This document shows, in pieces, positions 1 to 8,875 of a DNA stretch of 64,000 nucleotides. The position numbers and the translations under genes were made by a program. The DNA comes from Bifidobacterium saguini DSM 23967 (GTDB lineage Bacteria > Actinomycetota > Actinomycetes > Actinomycetales > Bifidobacteriaceae), in assembly GCF_000741715.1 (NCBI RefSeq), contig NZ_JGZN01000006.1, positions 62,001 to 126,000 of the forward strand, read 5' to 3'. Below the pieces are notes generated by a model, which did no database searches, was not told where the DNA came from, and was given only the letters and a program-made list of their open reading frames with translations. Within the stretch, counting starts at the first letter, position 1, and every line of letters begins with the position of its first letter.

Positions 1-247
1 CGCAGGTCTCGCCTCCGCTTCCCGTGGCAAGCTGCGTGTGGTCGGCAAGCCGTTCACTCAGGAATACTATGGCGTGGGCATCAAGAAGGGCGATACGCAA
101 TTCGCCACCAAGATCAACAACGCCATCGTGGACATGATTCAGGACGGTTCATGGGAGAACGCCATCAGCGACAACACCAAGGGCACCAATTACACGCCTG
201 ACGTGCGCTACAACCCGCCCACTCCGGATGAGGGGGAGATCAACTGA
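1..247 (+). CDS. gluB: Glutamate-type ABC transporter substrate-binding protein, C-terminal end only
   Basis: The open frame enters from the window edge and codes for the last ~80 residues of an extracellular solute-binding protein of the polar amino-acid family 3 type. The tail contains YYGVGIKKGD followed by a helix ending in WENAISDNTKG, the usual end of glutamate/glutamine binding proteins, where the closing helix packs against the C-lobe. The stop codon overlaps the start of the next permease gene by one base (TGATG), which implies translational coupling. The gene's start, signal peptide and ligand-binding residues are outside the window, so the substrate is inferred from the gene order (binding protein followed by two permeases, as in corynebacterial gluABCD). 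Confidence 0.8.
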   Translation, partial: AGLASASRGKLRVVGKPFTQEYYGVGIKKGDTQFATKINNAIVDMIQDGSWENAISDNTKGTNYTPDVRYNPPTPDEGEIN

Positions 248-924
248 TGAACGGATTCCTGGAACTATTCTCCCAGTATGATGTGCTGGGCGCCTTCCTG
301 GTCAACATCGAACTGACCTTGTGGAGCGCACTGTTCTCCCTGATTCTCGGCGTCATCCTCGTAGTGATGCGCATCTCGCCGATTTCTTCGCTGCGGGCTG
401 TGGCCGGCGCCTACGTGGAACTGTTCAAGAACCTGCCATTGACCATCATCATGGTGTTCATGGTGCTCGGCGCTTACGCTCAGTTGAAGCTCAGCTTCTC
501 CGACACCTTCGCCACGAACTTCTTCTGGCTGGCCGTAACCGGTTTGAGCCTCTACACCGCAGCGTTCGTGTGCGAATCCTTGCGCTCCGGCATCAACACC
601 GTGCCGCTTGGCCAAGCCGAAGCCGCACGCGCGCTGGGCCTGGGCTTCATGCAGTCCGCCACCGAAATCATTCTGCCGCAGGCCTTCCGCGGTTCCGTAG
701 CGCCGCTCGGCAACACGCTGATTGCATTGCTGAAGAACTCCACCGTGGCCGCAGCAGCATCGGTTTCCACTGAAACTTCATCGCTGATGAGCCAGATGAT
801 TGAATTCCGTCCGGATGTGATTATCCAGATCTTCCTGATCTTCGCATTCGGCTATGTGATTCTGATCATTCCGATTGGCATGCTCACCACGTACCTGTCT
901 AACAAGCTCGCTGTGAGGAGGTGA
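247..924 (+). CDS. gluC: Glutamate-type ABC transporter permease GluC
   Basis: This is a 225-residue inner-membrane permease of the HisM/GluC family, with about five membrane spans. The conserved cytoplasmic EAA loop is seen as EAARALGLGFMQSATEIILP near residues 126-145, the contact site for the ATPase. A preceding span ends in LFKNLPLTIIM, matching the (R/K)xxP segment of amino-acid permeases. It overlaps the upstream binding-protein gene by one base and lies 4 bases ahead of the second permease, so the three genes form one operon. The ATPase gene expected for such an operon is presumably upstream of the window. Substrate (glutamate or a related polar amino acid) is inferred from family and order only. 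Confidence 0.88.
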   Translation: MNGFLELFSQYDVLGAFLVNIELTLWSALFSLILGVILVVMRISPISSLRAVAGAYVELFKNLPLTIIMVFMVLGAYAQLKLSFSDTFATNFFWLAVTGLSLYTAAFVCESLRSGINTVPLGQAEAARALGLGFMQSATEIILPQAFRGSVAPLGNTLIALLKNSTVAAAASVSTETSSLMSQMIEFRPDVIIQIFLIFAFGYVILIIPIGMLTTYLSNKLAVRR

Positions 925-928
925 CATC

Positions 929-2128
929 ATGGCAGATACTTCGAATTCCGTATTGTTCGACGCTCCTGGTCCCAAGGGCCGCCGCACTATCCGCATTGTC
1001 AACTGGCTGGCCGGTTTCGCGTTCGCCGTGGTGCTCGTCCTGATTCTGATGCGCTTGCACAATCCGCCGGACGGTGAAAATCAGCTGAGCTGGGAGCTGT
1101 GGAAACCCGCACTCGAGCGAGAAGCATGGACCGATTTCTACCTGCCTGGCCTGTGGATGACCATCAAGGCCACCGTACTCGCAGTGATTGGTGCTGTGGC
1201 ATTCGGTCTGGTGTTCGGCGTCGGCCGACTGCTGCCGAACCCTCTGCTGCGCGGTGTTTCCGCGGTTATCGTCGAGTTCTGCCGTGCTGTGCCGGTGCTG
1301 TTGCTCATGATTTTCTTCTGGCGCTGGTTCGCTTTCGCCGGCCTGCCCAGCCCCTCCTACTGGGCTGTGGTGCTGGCCTTGGTGCTCTATAACGGTTCCG
1401 TGGTTGCCGAGCTGGTGCGCTCCGGCGTTGGCAATCTGCCGGGCGGTCAGCGTGAGGCTTCTCTTGCCTTGGGTCTGACTGAAACCCAGTCGCTGATGGA
1501 AATTGAAGTGCCGCAGGCCGTCTACGCCATGCTGCCGGCAGCTGTCACTCAGCTGGTCGTGGTGCTGAAGGATACCGCATTGGGTTCCATCATCATGTAC
1601 ACCGATCTGCTACAGGAATCTCGCCGACTTGGCTCGATGTACTTCAATATTCTGCAGACGCTGGTCATGGCTGCGGTGGTTTACTTCATCGCCTGCTGGC
1701 TGCTCTCCAGGCTTGCCGAATGGCTGCCTGAGCGTATGCAGCAGCGTACAGCAGCGCCGGCCGAACCTGAGCCGGTCGCGCCGATTGCTGCTGGTGACGC
1801 TTCCAACGTGAACCAGATTGCAGTGGCCAAGGAAGTCGAAGAGCTGCCGCTGGGCGGTACGCCGCGTAAGTACCACGTACACCACCGTGGCACCAACGCT
1901 TCGATTCGCAACTGGCGTAGGACCAAGTATGAGCAGGGCTATGACGTGACTCATCCGGAGTCGGAAGCCAAGCGTGAGCGTGAGAACGGCAAGCCGGCAA
2001 GTCCCAAGACCAATGATCCGAAGCTATCCTCGAACGAGCATGAGCAATCCGATCACGGTACCGTGTTCAAGCACGGCAACGACATCGGCAAAGGTCATGT
2101 GAAATTCGGAGGCAAGCCGAAGATCTGA
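929..2128 (+). CDS. gluD: Glutamate-type ABC transporter permease GluD with long C-terminal tail
   Basis: Second permease subunit of the amino-acid importer, 399 residues. The first ~280 residues form the usual membrane part, with an N-terminal span near 20-40, a core beginning FYLPGLWMTIKATVLAVIG, the segment EFCRAVPVLLLMIFFW and an EAA-type loop (QREASLALGLTETQSLMEIE). The last ~110 residues are a charged, Pro/Lys/Glu-rich hydrophilic tail (KYHVHHRGTNASIRNWRRTK and onward) without membrane spans. That tail makes the protein longer than most family members (about 220-280). It is read in frame to the stop with no sign of a frameshift. An SD (GAGGAGG) overlaps the end of gluC. Function of the tail is unknown; it should be cytoplasmic. 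Confidence 0.85.
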   Translation: MADTSNSVLFDAPGPKGRRTIRIVNWLAGFAFAVVLVLILMRLHNPPDGENQLSWELWKPALEREAWTDFYLPGLWMTIKATVLAVIGAVAFGLVFGVGRLLPNPLLRGVSAVIVEFCRAVPVLLLMIFFWRWFAFAGLPSPSYWAVVLALVLYNGSVVAELVRSGVGNLPGGQREASLALGLTETQSLMEIEVPQAVYAMLPAAVTQLVVVLKDTALGSIIMYTDLLQESRRLGSMYFNILQTLVMAAVVYFIACWLLSRLAEWLPERMQQRTAAPAEPEPVAPIAAGDASNVNQIAVAKEVEELPLGGTPRKYHVHHRGTNASIRNWRRTKYEQGYDVTHPESEAKRERENGKPASPKTNDPKLSSNEHEQSDHGTVFKHGNDIGKGHVKFGGKPKI

Positions 2129-2210
2129 TTGGCTGCTCCTCGCTAATCCGTGGCTAAGGTGGCACGAAGAGTTCACCGAGTGTTCTACCGAGCCTGAAGC
2201 TACGTAGCCA

Positions 2211-2267
2211 AACGGAGGATAGGTTGGAACGTATGAAGACGTTCCGGAACCTATCCTCCGTTTTTGC
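2211..2267 (+). terminator. Strong hairpin terminator of the glu operon that contains the SD and start codon of the next gene
   Basis: Two perfect nested inverted repeats: AACGGAGGATAGGTT (2211-2225) pairs with AACCTATCCTCCGTT (2248-2262), and GGAACGT (2226-2232) pairs with ACGTTCC (2239-2245). This gives a 22-bp stem with only a GG bulge and a 6-base loop, followed by a T-run. It looks like an intrinsic terminator 83 bases after gluD. The left arm carries the GGAGG of the downstream phosphatase gene, TTG 2224-2226 straddles both arms' junction, and ATG 2233 opens the loop. Confidence 0.85.
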
Positions 2268-3735
2268 TATCGCCGTATGTCTGCCGCTGGCATTGGCAGC
2301 GGCACCCGTTACCGCGCAAGCTGACCAGTTGCCTAATCCTGATTGGGTCGCCCTGCTTTCCGACTATGAGAAAAACTATTGGCAGGCTCCTGTGGATGCC
2401 GAACATGGCGGCAAAGTGCTGGATGCCAAAACCATGAAGCTTGATGAAGATTTGGCGGTCGAAATCAATCATTTGGGTGCTGAGAATGCCGATAAGAACG
2501 GACTGACGGCCCAGCGTAAACGCGCGCTGATCGACTCGGATCTATACGGCGAGGAGACGCTGCCGGATGCGCTCGGCCCCGTGCTCGGCCGATACATGCG
2601 CGAAGGATTCAAACAAGGCAAACTGAATCAGATTTCTGACCTGTTCAAATTCAATGTGGCCTCCACCTTCCAATCCAAGCGCGCGGCCATGCACCCGAGG
2701 CCGTATTTGGACCGTTCGCAAAGCACGTTGGGCGGCACCAATGATTTGGCTGGTCTACCGTCCACGCTTGATATCAAAGAATCACCATCATGGCTGGAGC
2801 ATATTCCCGGTTACTCCACGTTGCAAAAGAACAGCTCCTACCCGTCCGGGCATACGACAGGCGCATATTCGTGGGGTATAGCACTCGCCGGCATATTGCC
2901 GGAGCTTGCGCCACAAATCATGGCGCGTACTTCGGAAGCCGGCAACAATCGCATCGTGCTCGGCGTGCATTATCCGCTTGACATCATGGGCGGCCGCATT
3001 GGCGCTTCGGCACAAAACGGCCAGTATTGGCATAACGAGTTCGCCTCTTCGATTGTGCCCGCGGCCCGCCAGCTGCGCGATTATCTAACCGAACGCTGCA
3101 AAGCCGACCATCATGGCGATACGCTCACCGAATGCATCTCCAATGTGAAAGCCAACTCAACGGCCGGTTATACCAATGATTTCCTGGATCCTGTGGCTAC
3201 CGAGCCGGTGAAAGATCAAGCTTCGGCGGTACGTGTCTACACCGCACGTATGACCTACACTTTCCCGCAAGTCAAAGCACAGGCCGGCGCTGAGTTCAAA
3301 GCTCCTCGAGGTGCAGCAGACGTGCTGCGGCTCGCTTACCCACAGCTGCATGTCGATCAGCGCAATGCGATTTTGAAAGCCACTGCAATTGATTCAGGCT
3401 ATCCGTTATGGGAGTCTTCAGAGGGCTGGCAGCGCATCAACTGGGCCAAAGCGTTATGTGCGCGAGTGACGCTCAACACGAACGGTGATGTGGTCAAAGT
3501 GGAAACCGCGGATCAGGTAGCTCTTTCCGGTCCGAGTGTGATCAGCGCGCAATATGCGGATAAAGGCAATCATCCAGCCTCCGATGTGGCGGCAGGGCAG
3601 AACAGCACTGAAGCGGCCGGACCGGACCTCGCTGTGCTGCATGCCGCTCAACAGCCGGCGTTGACTGCGGTGATTGTAGGCACAGTGGCGGCTCTGCTCG
3701 TTGGTTTTCTGCTCCGCGTACGCCGTAAGCGGTAA
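2224..3735 (+). CDS. Secreted PAP2-family acid phosphatase, membrane anchored
   Basis: Protein of ~500 residues with the class A acid phosphatase/PAP2 signature: KRAAMHPRP (K152, R159), PSGH (207-210) and RIVLGVHYPLD (R243, H249, D253). These residues bind phosphate and supply the histidine nucleophile. An N-terminal signal peptide (VFAIAVCLPLALAAAP) and a C-terminal span (AVIVGTVAALLVGFLL) followed by RVRRKR indicate an extracellular enzyme held in the membrane; there is no LPXTG motif. Likely role is release of phosphate from organic phosphates. Start choice: TTG 2224 lies 5 bases after GGAGG; ATG 2233 is 14 bases away. Both lie inside a terminator hairpin, so expression may depend on that structure. 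It stands just upstream of a polyphosphate kinase gene on the same strand. Confidence 0.85.
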   Translation: MERMKTFRNLSSVFAIAVCLPLALAAAPVTAQADQLPNPDWVALLSDYEKNYWQAPVDAEHGGKVLDAKTMKLDEDLAVEINHLGAENADKNGLTAQRKRALIDSDLYGEETLPDALGPVLGRYMREGFKQGKLNQISDLFKFNVASTFQSKRAAMHPRPYLDRSQSTLGGTNDLAGLPSTLDIKESPSWLEHIPGYSTLQKNSSYPSGHTTGAYSWGIALAGILPELAPQIMARTSEAGNNRIVLGVHYPLDIMGGRIGASAQNGQYWHNEFASSIVPAARQLRDYLTERCKADHHGDTLTECISNVKANSTAGYTNDFLDPVATEPVKDQASAVRVYTARMTYTFPQVKAQAGAEFKAPRGAADVLRLAYPQLHVDQRNAILKATAIDSGYPLWESSEGWQRINWAKALCARVTLNTNGDVVKVETADQVALSGPSVISAQYADKGNHPASDVAAGQNSTEAAGPDLAVLHAAQQPALTAVIVGTVAALLVGFLLRVRRKR

Positions 3736-3783
3736 TAGTCGATTACTCGATGAAATGCAGTATGCGGACGTACAATCAAAGGC

Positions 3784-4794
3784 ATGGTCAAGGAAGACAA
3801 GAAATCAGGCAAGTCCGTTAAAGCCGGCAAGCAAGGCAAGCAGATTGATAAAGCGCTCAAACTTGCCGAAGACCGGATCGGCATGATCGAGGAAAGCGCC
3901 ACGTTGGCGGAACGAATGGCGAACGCAGCCAAAGCCAGCGAATTATTGAGCGCGGTATGGTCACTGCCGCCTGCACAACGATTGCTATTCCATCACGGTG
4001 TGAATGTGACCGATATCGACGGTGACTCCACGCCGGGATTCGATGGCGACAAATTCGACGGCGAACGATTCATTGATTTGAGCTCTTCCGAAATCGCCCG
4101 TTACCAACGTCTGATGTACGCCAATGGTGTCAAAGGCTCGCCGCGCAGACTGCTCATCGTGCTGCAAGGCATGGATGCATCCGGCAAAGGCGGCATTGTG
4201 CGCCATGTGTTCCGGCAAGGCGACCCAATGGGCATTCACTACCACGGTTTCGGCAAGCCCACCGAAGAGGAATTGAATCACGGATTCCTCTGGCGTGTGG
4301 AGCGTGAGCTGCCTCAACCGGGCTGGATTGGCATATTCGACCGGTCCCACTATGAAGACATCGTGATGCCGCATGTCTATGGCACATATCCGGAAGACGT
4401 ATGGCGAGCCCGATACGACATGATTAACGAATTCGAACGGGATTTAGCGGTTTCCGGTTGCGCGATTCTCAAAATATTCCTGGTGGTGAGCCGAGAAGAG
4501 CAGAAGCAACATTTCTTGGGCCGTTTGACCGACCCAACGAAATACTGGAAATTCGACGTTTCCGATGTGAATGCTCGTGAACGCTGGGATGATTACATGG
4601 CCGCGTGGCAGGAAGTATTCGAGAAGACCAGCACTCCGGCAGCGCCCTGGTATCTGGTGCCTGCGGATAATCGCTGGTATTCAAGAGCTGTGGTATCCGA
4701 ACTGTTGCGCACCACGTTGAAGAATATGAACATGACTTGGCCGCCGCTTGAGCCCGGAGTAAATCCAGAAGACGTACGCCGGCAGCTAGACTAG
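3784..4794 (+). CDS. ppk2: Polyphosphate kinase 2 family protein
   Basis: A 336-residue PPK2-family phosphotransferase, which moves phosphate between polyphosphate and nucleotides (direction and nucleotide cannot be told from sequence). Visible motifs are Walker A GMDASGKGG at 129-137, the GDP/polyphosphate-facing segment GIHYHGFGKPTEEEL, and the Walker B/lid element IFDRSHYED at 184-192, followed by an Arg-containing lid (DPTKYWKF). The N-terminal ~55 residues are Lys-rich with no recognisable fold. It ends 6 bases before the helicase gene and may be co-transcribed with it. Another polyphosphate-using enzyme, polyphosphate glucokinase, is at 46540-47307. Confidence 0.9.
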   Translation: MVKEDKKSGKSVKAGKQGKQIDKALKLAEDRIGMIEESATLAERMANAAKASELLSAVWSLPPAQRLLFHHGVNVTDIDGDSTPGFDGDKFDGERFIDLSSSEIARYQRLMYANGVKGSPRRLLIVLQGMDASGKGGIVRHVFRQGDPMGIHYHGFGKPTEEELNHGFLWRVERELPQPGWIGIFDRSHYEDIVMPHVYGTYPEDVWRARYDMINEFERDLAVSGCAILKIFLVVSREEQKQHFLGRLTDPTKYWKFDVSDVNARERWDDYMAAWQEVFEKTSTPAAPWYLVPADNRWYSRAVVSELLRTTLKNMNMTWPPLEPGVNPEDVRRQLD

Positions 4795-4800
4795 AGGATT

Positions 4801-7374
4801 ATGACTGACGAGAAGGAACAAGCATACGGCTCTTTGGGGCGTTTGGCGCCTGAATGGGATGGCGACGAGCGCGAACGTAACCTTACCGCCGATGATATTT
4901 ACGAGCGGTTCTTCGGCTGGGTGACAGATGTTAAAGGCATCGAACCGTGGCCGCATCAGGAGGAGGCCATTATGGACCTCCTTGCCGGAGACCATGTGAT
5001 TTTGAATACACCGACCGGTTCCGGCAAATCCCTGGTGGCGCTTGGCATGCATTTTGCCGCTTTGTGCACGGGCCGTCGTTCGTATTACACGGCTCCCATT
5101 AAGGCGCTGGTTTCGGAGAAGTTCTTCGATCTGGTTGAGGTGTTTGGCCGTGACAATGTGGGCATGATTACCGGCGACAGCCACATCAATGCGGATGCGC
5201 CGATTATCTGCTGCACCGCTGAAATTCTGGCCAATCAGGCGTTGCGTGAAGGCACGCACGCCGATGTGGGGCTCGTAGCGATGGATGAATTCCATTACTA
5301 CGGTGACCCGGAGCGTGGCTGGGCATGGCAAGTGCCGCTTTTGACGCTGCCGCAAACCCAGTTCCTGCTGATGAGCGCCACACTCGGCAATGTGGATGCC
5401 GTGGCGGATAAGCTCGCTGATTTGAACGACACCCCGGATGTGGATGTGATTGCCGATGCGCCGCGCCCGGTGCCGTTGAGCTACGAATACACGCTCGACC
5501 CGCTTGAGAAAACCGTGGAACTCGCCTTCCGCAACGGTGAAACCCCGATTTACGTGGTGCATTTCTCTCAGGATGCCGCTCTGGAAACCGCACAGGCGCT
5601 CGCATCCACCGGCGTATCCAGCAAGGAGCAGCGCCAGGCCATTGCGGAAGCCATTAAAGGCGTGAAATTCACGACGGCATTCGGCAAGATTCTGCAACGA
5701 CTGCTGCGCACCGGCGTGGGCATTCATCATGCCGGCATGTTGCCGCGATACCGCCGACTGGTCGAACAGCTCGCCCAGCAAGGCCTTCTGCCGGTAATCT
5801 GCGGCACTGATACGCTTGGTGTGGGCATTAATGTGCCGATTCATTCGGTGGTGCTGACCGCATTGACTAAGTTCGATGGCTCCAAGATGCGCAGGCTCAG
5901 GGCCCGTGAATTCCATCAGATTGCAGGACGCGCCGGCCGTATGGGCTTCGATACAGAGGGTCTGGTTATTGCCGAGGCGCCCGAATATGAGATCGAAAAC
6001 CAGAAGGCCATCGCCAAGGCTGGGGGAGACCCGAAGAAACTCAAGAAGATCAAGCGCAAGAAGGCACCCGAAGGTTTTGTGACGTGGAATGAGAACACGT
6101 TCAACAAACTCATTGACGCCGAGCCGGAAACCTTGGTGCCGCATCTGAAGATCACGCATTCGATGGTTTTGAACGAAGTGGCACAAGGTGGCGATGCGCG
6201 AGCCCGCGTGGAAGACCTCATCGACGACAGTGCACAGACACCGGAGCAGAAGGAGCATCTGCACCAGCGTGCCGACGAGATTTTCCAAACCCTGTTCGAC
6301 ACCGAGGTGATTGAAACCGAAGACCGCTCGGATGGTGGCAAGGATTATTACATGACCTTGGATATGCCGGACGACTTCGCGCTCGACCAGCCGCTTTCGC
6401 CATTCCTGCTCGCTGCGTTGGAACTTCTGGACCCCGAGTCCGAGACCTATGCGCTGGACGTGATTTCAATGGCCGAAGCCACGCTGGAAGACCCGAAGCA
6501 GGTATTGCGCGCGCAGGAACGTCAGGCTCGAGACAAGGCGCTCGCAGACATGAAGGCGGATGGTCTCGATTACGACGAACGCATGGATAAGCTGCAGGAA
6601 ATCACGTATCCGAAGCCGCTGGAAGACATGCTTGAATCCGCGTTCGACCAGTACCGTCACGATGTGCCGTGGGCGAACGATTATTATCTGAGCCCGAAAT
6701 CGGTGGTGCGAGACATGGTGGAAACCGCATCCGACTTCACCGGGTACATCGCGCGTTACAACATTGCCCGTTCGGAAGGCACGCTGTTGCGCTATCTTTC
6801 CGATGCATACCGTACGCTTGCTCGCACGGTTCCACCGGAAAAGCGCGACGAACAGTTGAAGGATATTATTTCCTGGCTGCGTGTGCTCGTGCGCTCCATT
6901 GATTCCTCGCTGGTGGATGAATGGGAGAATGCGGGTGACAATGCGGACCAGTCCGAGGCGGCTGCATCCCTGGCTGCGCCCGGCAAGAAGAATCAGGTGG
7001 TGGAAGATCGCCGTGGCCTGATCGTGCTGGTGAGGAACGCACTGTTCCGCCGTGTACAGCTGATGGATTTGGATGATCCGGACAAGCTCGGTGCCCTTGA
7101 CAAGGACTGGGGCTATGGCGTGCACGAATGGGAGGATGTGCTCGACGATTACTACGACGAGTACGAGTACGTGGGCATTTCCGCCAACGCCCGCTCGCCG
7201 AAACTGTTTATGCTGGACGACAGCCATGAACAGGATGAGCATACGTGGAAGGTTCGCCAGATTATCGATGACTCCGATGGTGATCACGACTGGGCCATCG
7301 AAGGCATCGTGGATCTCGACGCCACCCAAGACACCGGCGAAGTGGTTTTCTACGACTACAAGGTCAGTAACTGA
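4801..7374 (+). CDS. Ski2-like DEAD/DEAH-box helicase
   Basis: Superfamily 2 helicase of 857 residues, with N-terminal Q-like WPHQEEAI, motif I NTPTGSGKS (69-77), motif II DEFH (162-165), motif III SATLGN (192-197), motif V GTDTLGVGINVPI and motif VI HQIAGRAGRMG. The layout resembles actinobacterial HelY/Ski2-type RNA helicases. The C-terminal ~400 residues are a large helical region specific to actinobacterial members. RNA unwinding or turnover is the likely role; no partner gene is present. ATG 4801 is preceded by GAGG (AGACTAGAGGATT) and follows ppk2 by 6 bases. rarA begins 50 bases downstream, so the genes from ppk2 to rarA may form one transcript. Confidence 0.88.
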   Translation: MTDEKEQAYGSLGRLAPEWDGDERERNLTADDIYERFFGWVTDVKGIEPWPHQEEAIMDLLAGDHVILNTPTGSGKSLVALGMHFAALCTGRRSYYTAPIKALVSEKFFDLVEVFGRDNVGMITGDSHINADAPIICCTAEILANQALREGTHADVGLVAMDEFHYYGDPERGWAWQVPLLTLPQTQFLLMSATLGNVDAVADKLADLNDTPDVDVIADAPRPVPLSYEYTLDPLEKTVELAFRNGETPIYVVHFSQDAALETAQALASTGVSSKEQRQAIAEAIKGVKFTTAFGKILQRLLRTGVGIHHAGMLPRYRRLVEQLAQQGLLPVICGTDTLGVGINVPIHSVVLTALTKFDGSKMRRLRAREFHQIAGRAGRMGFDTEGLVIAEAPEYEIENQKAIAKAGGDPKKLKKIKRKKAPEGFVTWNENTFNKLIDAEPETLVPHLKITHSMVLNEVAQGGDARARVEDLIDDSAQTPEQKEHLHQRADEIFQTLFDTEVIETEDRSDGGKDYYMTLDMPDDFALDQPLSPFLLAALELLDPESETYALDVISMAEATLEDPKQVLRAQERQARDKALADMKADGLDYDERMDKLQEITYPKPLEDMLESAFDQYRHDVPWANDYYLSPKSVVRDMVETASDFTGYIARYNIARSEGTLLRYLSDAYRTLARTVPPEKRDEQLKDIISWLRVLVRSIDSSLVDEWENAGDNADQSEAAASLAAPGKKNQVVEDRRGLIVLVRNALFRRVQLMDLDDPDKLGALDKDWGYGVHEWEDVLDDYYDEYEYVGISANARSPKLFMLDDSHEQDEHTWKVRQIIDDSDGDHDWAIEGIVDLDATQDTGEVVFYDYKVSN

Positions 7375-7424
7375 GGCCAATTCAACGTCGAACGCATGTT
7401 CGAACGCTGGGGTAGTATGCAAGT

Positions 7425-8803
7425 ATGAGCGAGAATGATCTGTTTGGGGCGATGGATGCGCCGAAGTCGATGACTCGTCCGTTGGCTGTGCGTATGAGGC
7501 CGCGTACGATCGACGAGGTGATCGGGCAGAAGCATGTGCTGGGGGAGGGCAGCCCCCTGCGCCGCCTTGCTAATCCGGCCAGCCGCGGCAGCCTCACCGC
7601 TCCAAGCTCGGTGATTCTCTTCGGGCCTCCAGGAGTCGGCAAAACCACGCTCGCCACCATTGTGGCAGGTCAATCCGGCCGCGTGTTCGAGGAACTTTCC
7701 GCAGTGACCTCCGGCGTCAAGGACGTGCGTGATGTGCTCAATCGGGCACATGAACGGTTGGTGGCCAAAGGCCAGGAAACCGTATTGTTCATCGATGAGG
7801 TGCACCGTTTTTCCAAATCCCAGCAGGATGCTTTGCTGCCAGCCGTGGAAAATCGTGACGTGACCTTCATTGGCGCCACCACCGAAAACCCAAGTTTTTC
7901 GGTTATCAAACCATTGTTATCACGTTCGGTGGTGGTCAAACTCGAATCATTGGAGCCTGATCAACTCACCGAACTGGTGCAGCGAGCTCTTACCGATAAG
8001 CGCGGCCTCAAAGGTGAAGTCAAAGCCACGGACGAAGCCGTCGCGGATATCGTGCGCATGGCCGGGGGAGACGCGCGCAAATCATTAACCATTCTTGAAG
8101 CGGCGGCCGGAGCGGTCACTGGAGACGAAGCTCGTAAAAAAGGTGCGCGCAGGCCGATTATCACTCCTGAAGTAGTTGCCAATGTGATGGATACCGCCAC
8201 TGTGCGCTATGACAAAGACGGCGACGACCATTATGATGTAATCTCCGCATTCATCAAATCCATGCGTGGCAGCGATCCGGATGCTGCAATCCACTATCTT
8301 GCCCGCATGCTCAGGCTGGTGAAGATCCGCGGTTCATCGCCCGGCGCATTATGATTGCCGCCAGTGAAGAGGTCGGTATGGCCGCGCCGCAGATCTTGCA
8401 AGTCACCGTAGCCGCAGCACAGGCCGTGGCCTTAGTCGGTATGCCGGAAGCGCGCATTATTCTGGCCGAAGCCACCATCGCCGTAGCTACCGCACCAAAG
8501 TCAAACGCCAGCTACAATGCCATCAATCAGGCGCTTGCCGATGTGGATGCGGGTAAGATTGGTGCTGTTCCGCTGTATCTCAGGAATGCTCCCACCAAAC
8601 TGATGAAGGAATGGGGCAATCATGAAGGCTATAAATACGCTCATGATTGGCCTGGTGCGGTGGCTCCGCAGGAATACATGCCTGAAATCCTGCGAGGCAC
8701 GGAATACTATCATCCCAATGATCGCGGTTATGAGCATGAAGTGAGCCAGAGGCTGGCCAAAATACGTCCCATTCTGCATAGCGAAGGTGAGGCCAAGGAG
8801 TAG
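7425..8803 (+). pseudogene. rarA: RarA/MgsA-type AAA+ recombination factor, single-base frameshift
   Basis: Replication-associated recombination protein A, an AAA+ ATPase acting at stalled forks. The first frame (7425-8354) has DEVIGQKHVLGEG, Walker A GPPGVGKTT, Walker B LFIDEVHRF and sensor 1 GATTENPSF. It then turns into LRLVKIRGSSPGAL and stops. The other frame resumes the normal protein as QAGEDPRFIARRIMIAASEEVG and continues to 8803 (ending EGEAKE). The junction is at about 8310-8313 (ATGCTCAGGCTGG), where one extra base before CAG would rejoin the frames. Joined, it is ~459 residues, the usual family length. Either a real lesion truncates the C-terminal tetramerisation domain, or this is a sequencing error; the downstream half is well preserved, which favours a recent event or an error. 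Confidence 0.85.
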
Positions 8804-8875
8804 GAGTAGAGTATTACAGAATGGTAAACGCCTGCGGTGTGGTTGGTGGCACAAGATAAGGAGTGTGAACAAAGC

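Noticed and set aside
4786-6288. 500-aa open frame antisense to the helicase gene
   Set aside because: It mirrors the codon bias of the real gene, has no SD or recognisable domain, and the helicase on the other strand has all motifs.
8351-8803. Separate 150-aa gene downstream of rarA
   Set aside because: Its sequence is the normal C-terminal part of RarA with no own SD; it is the second half of a frameshifted gene.
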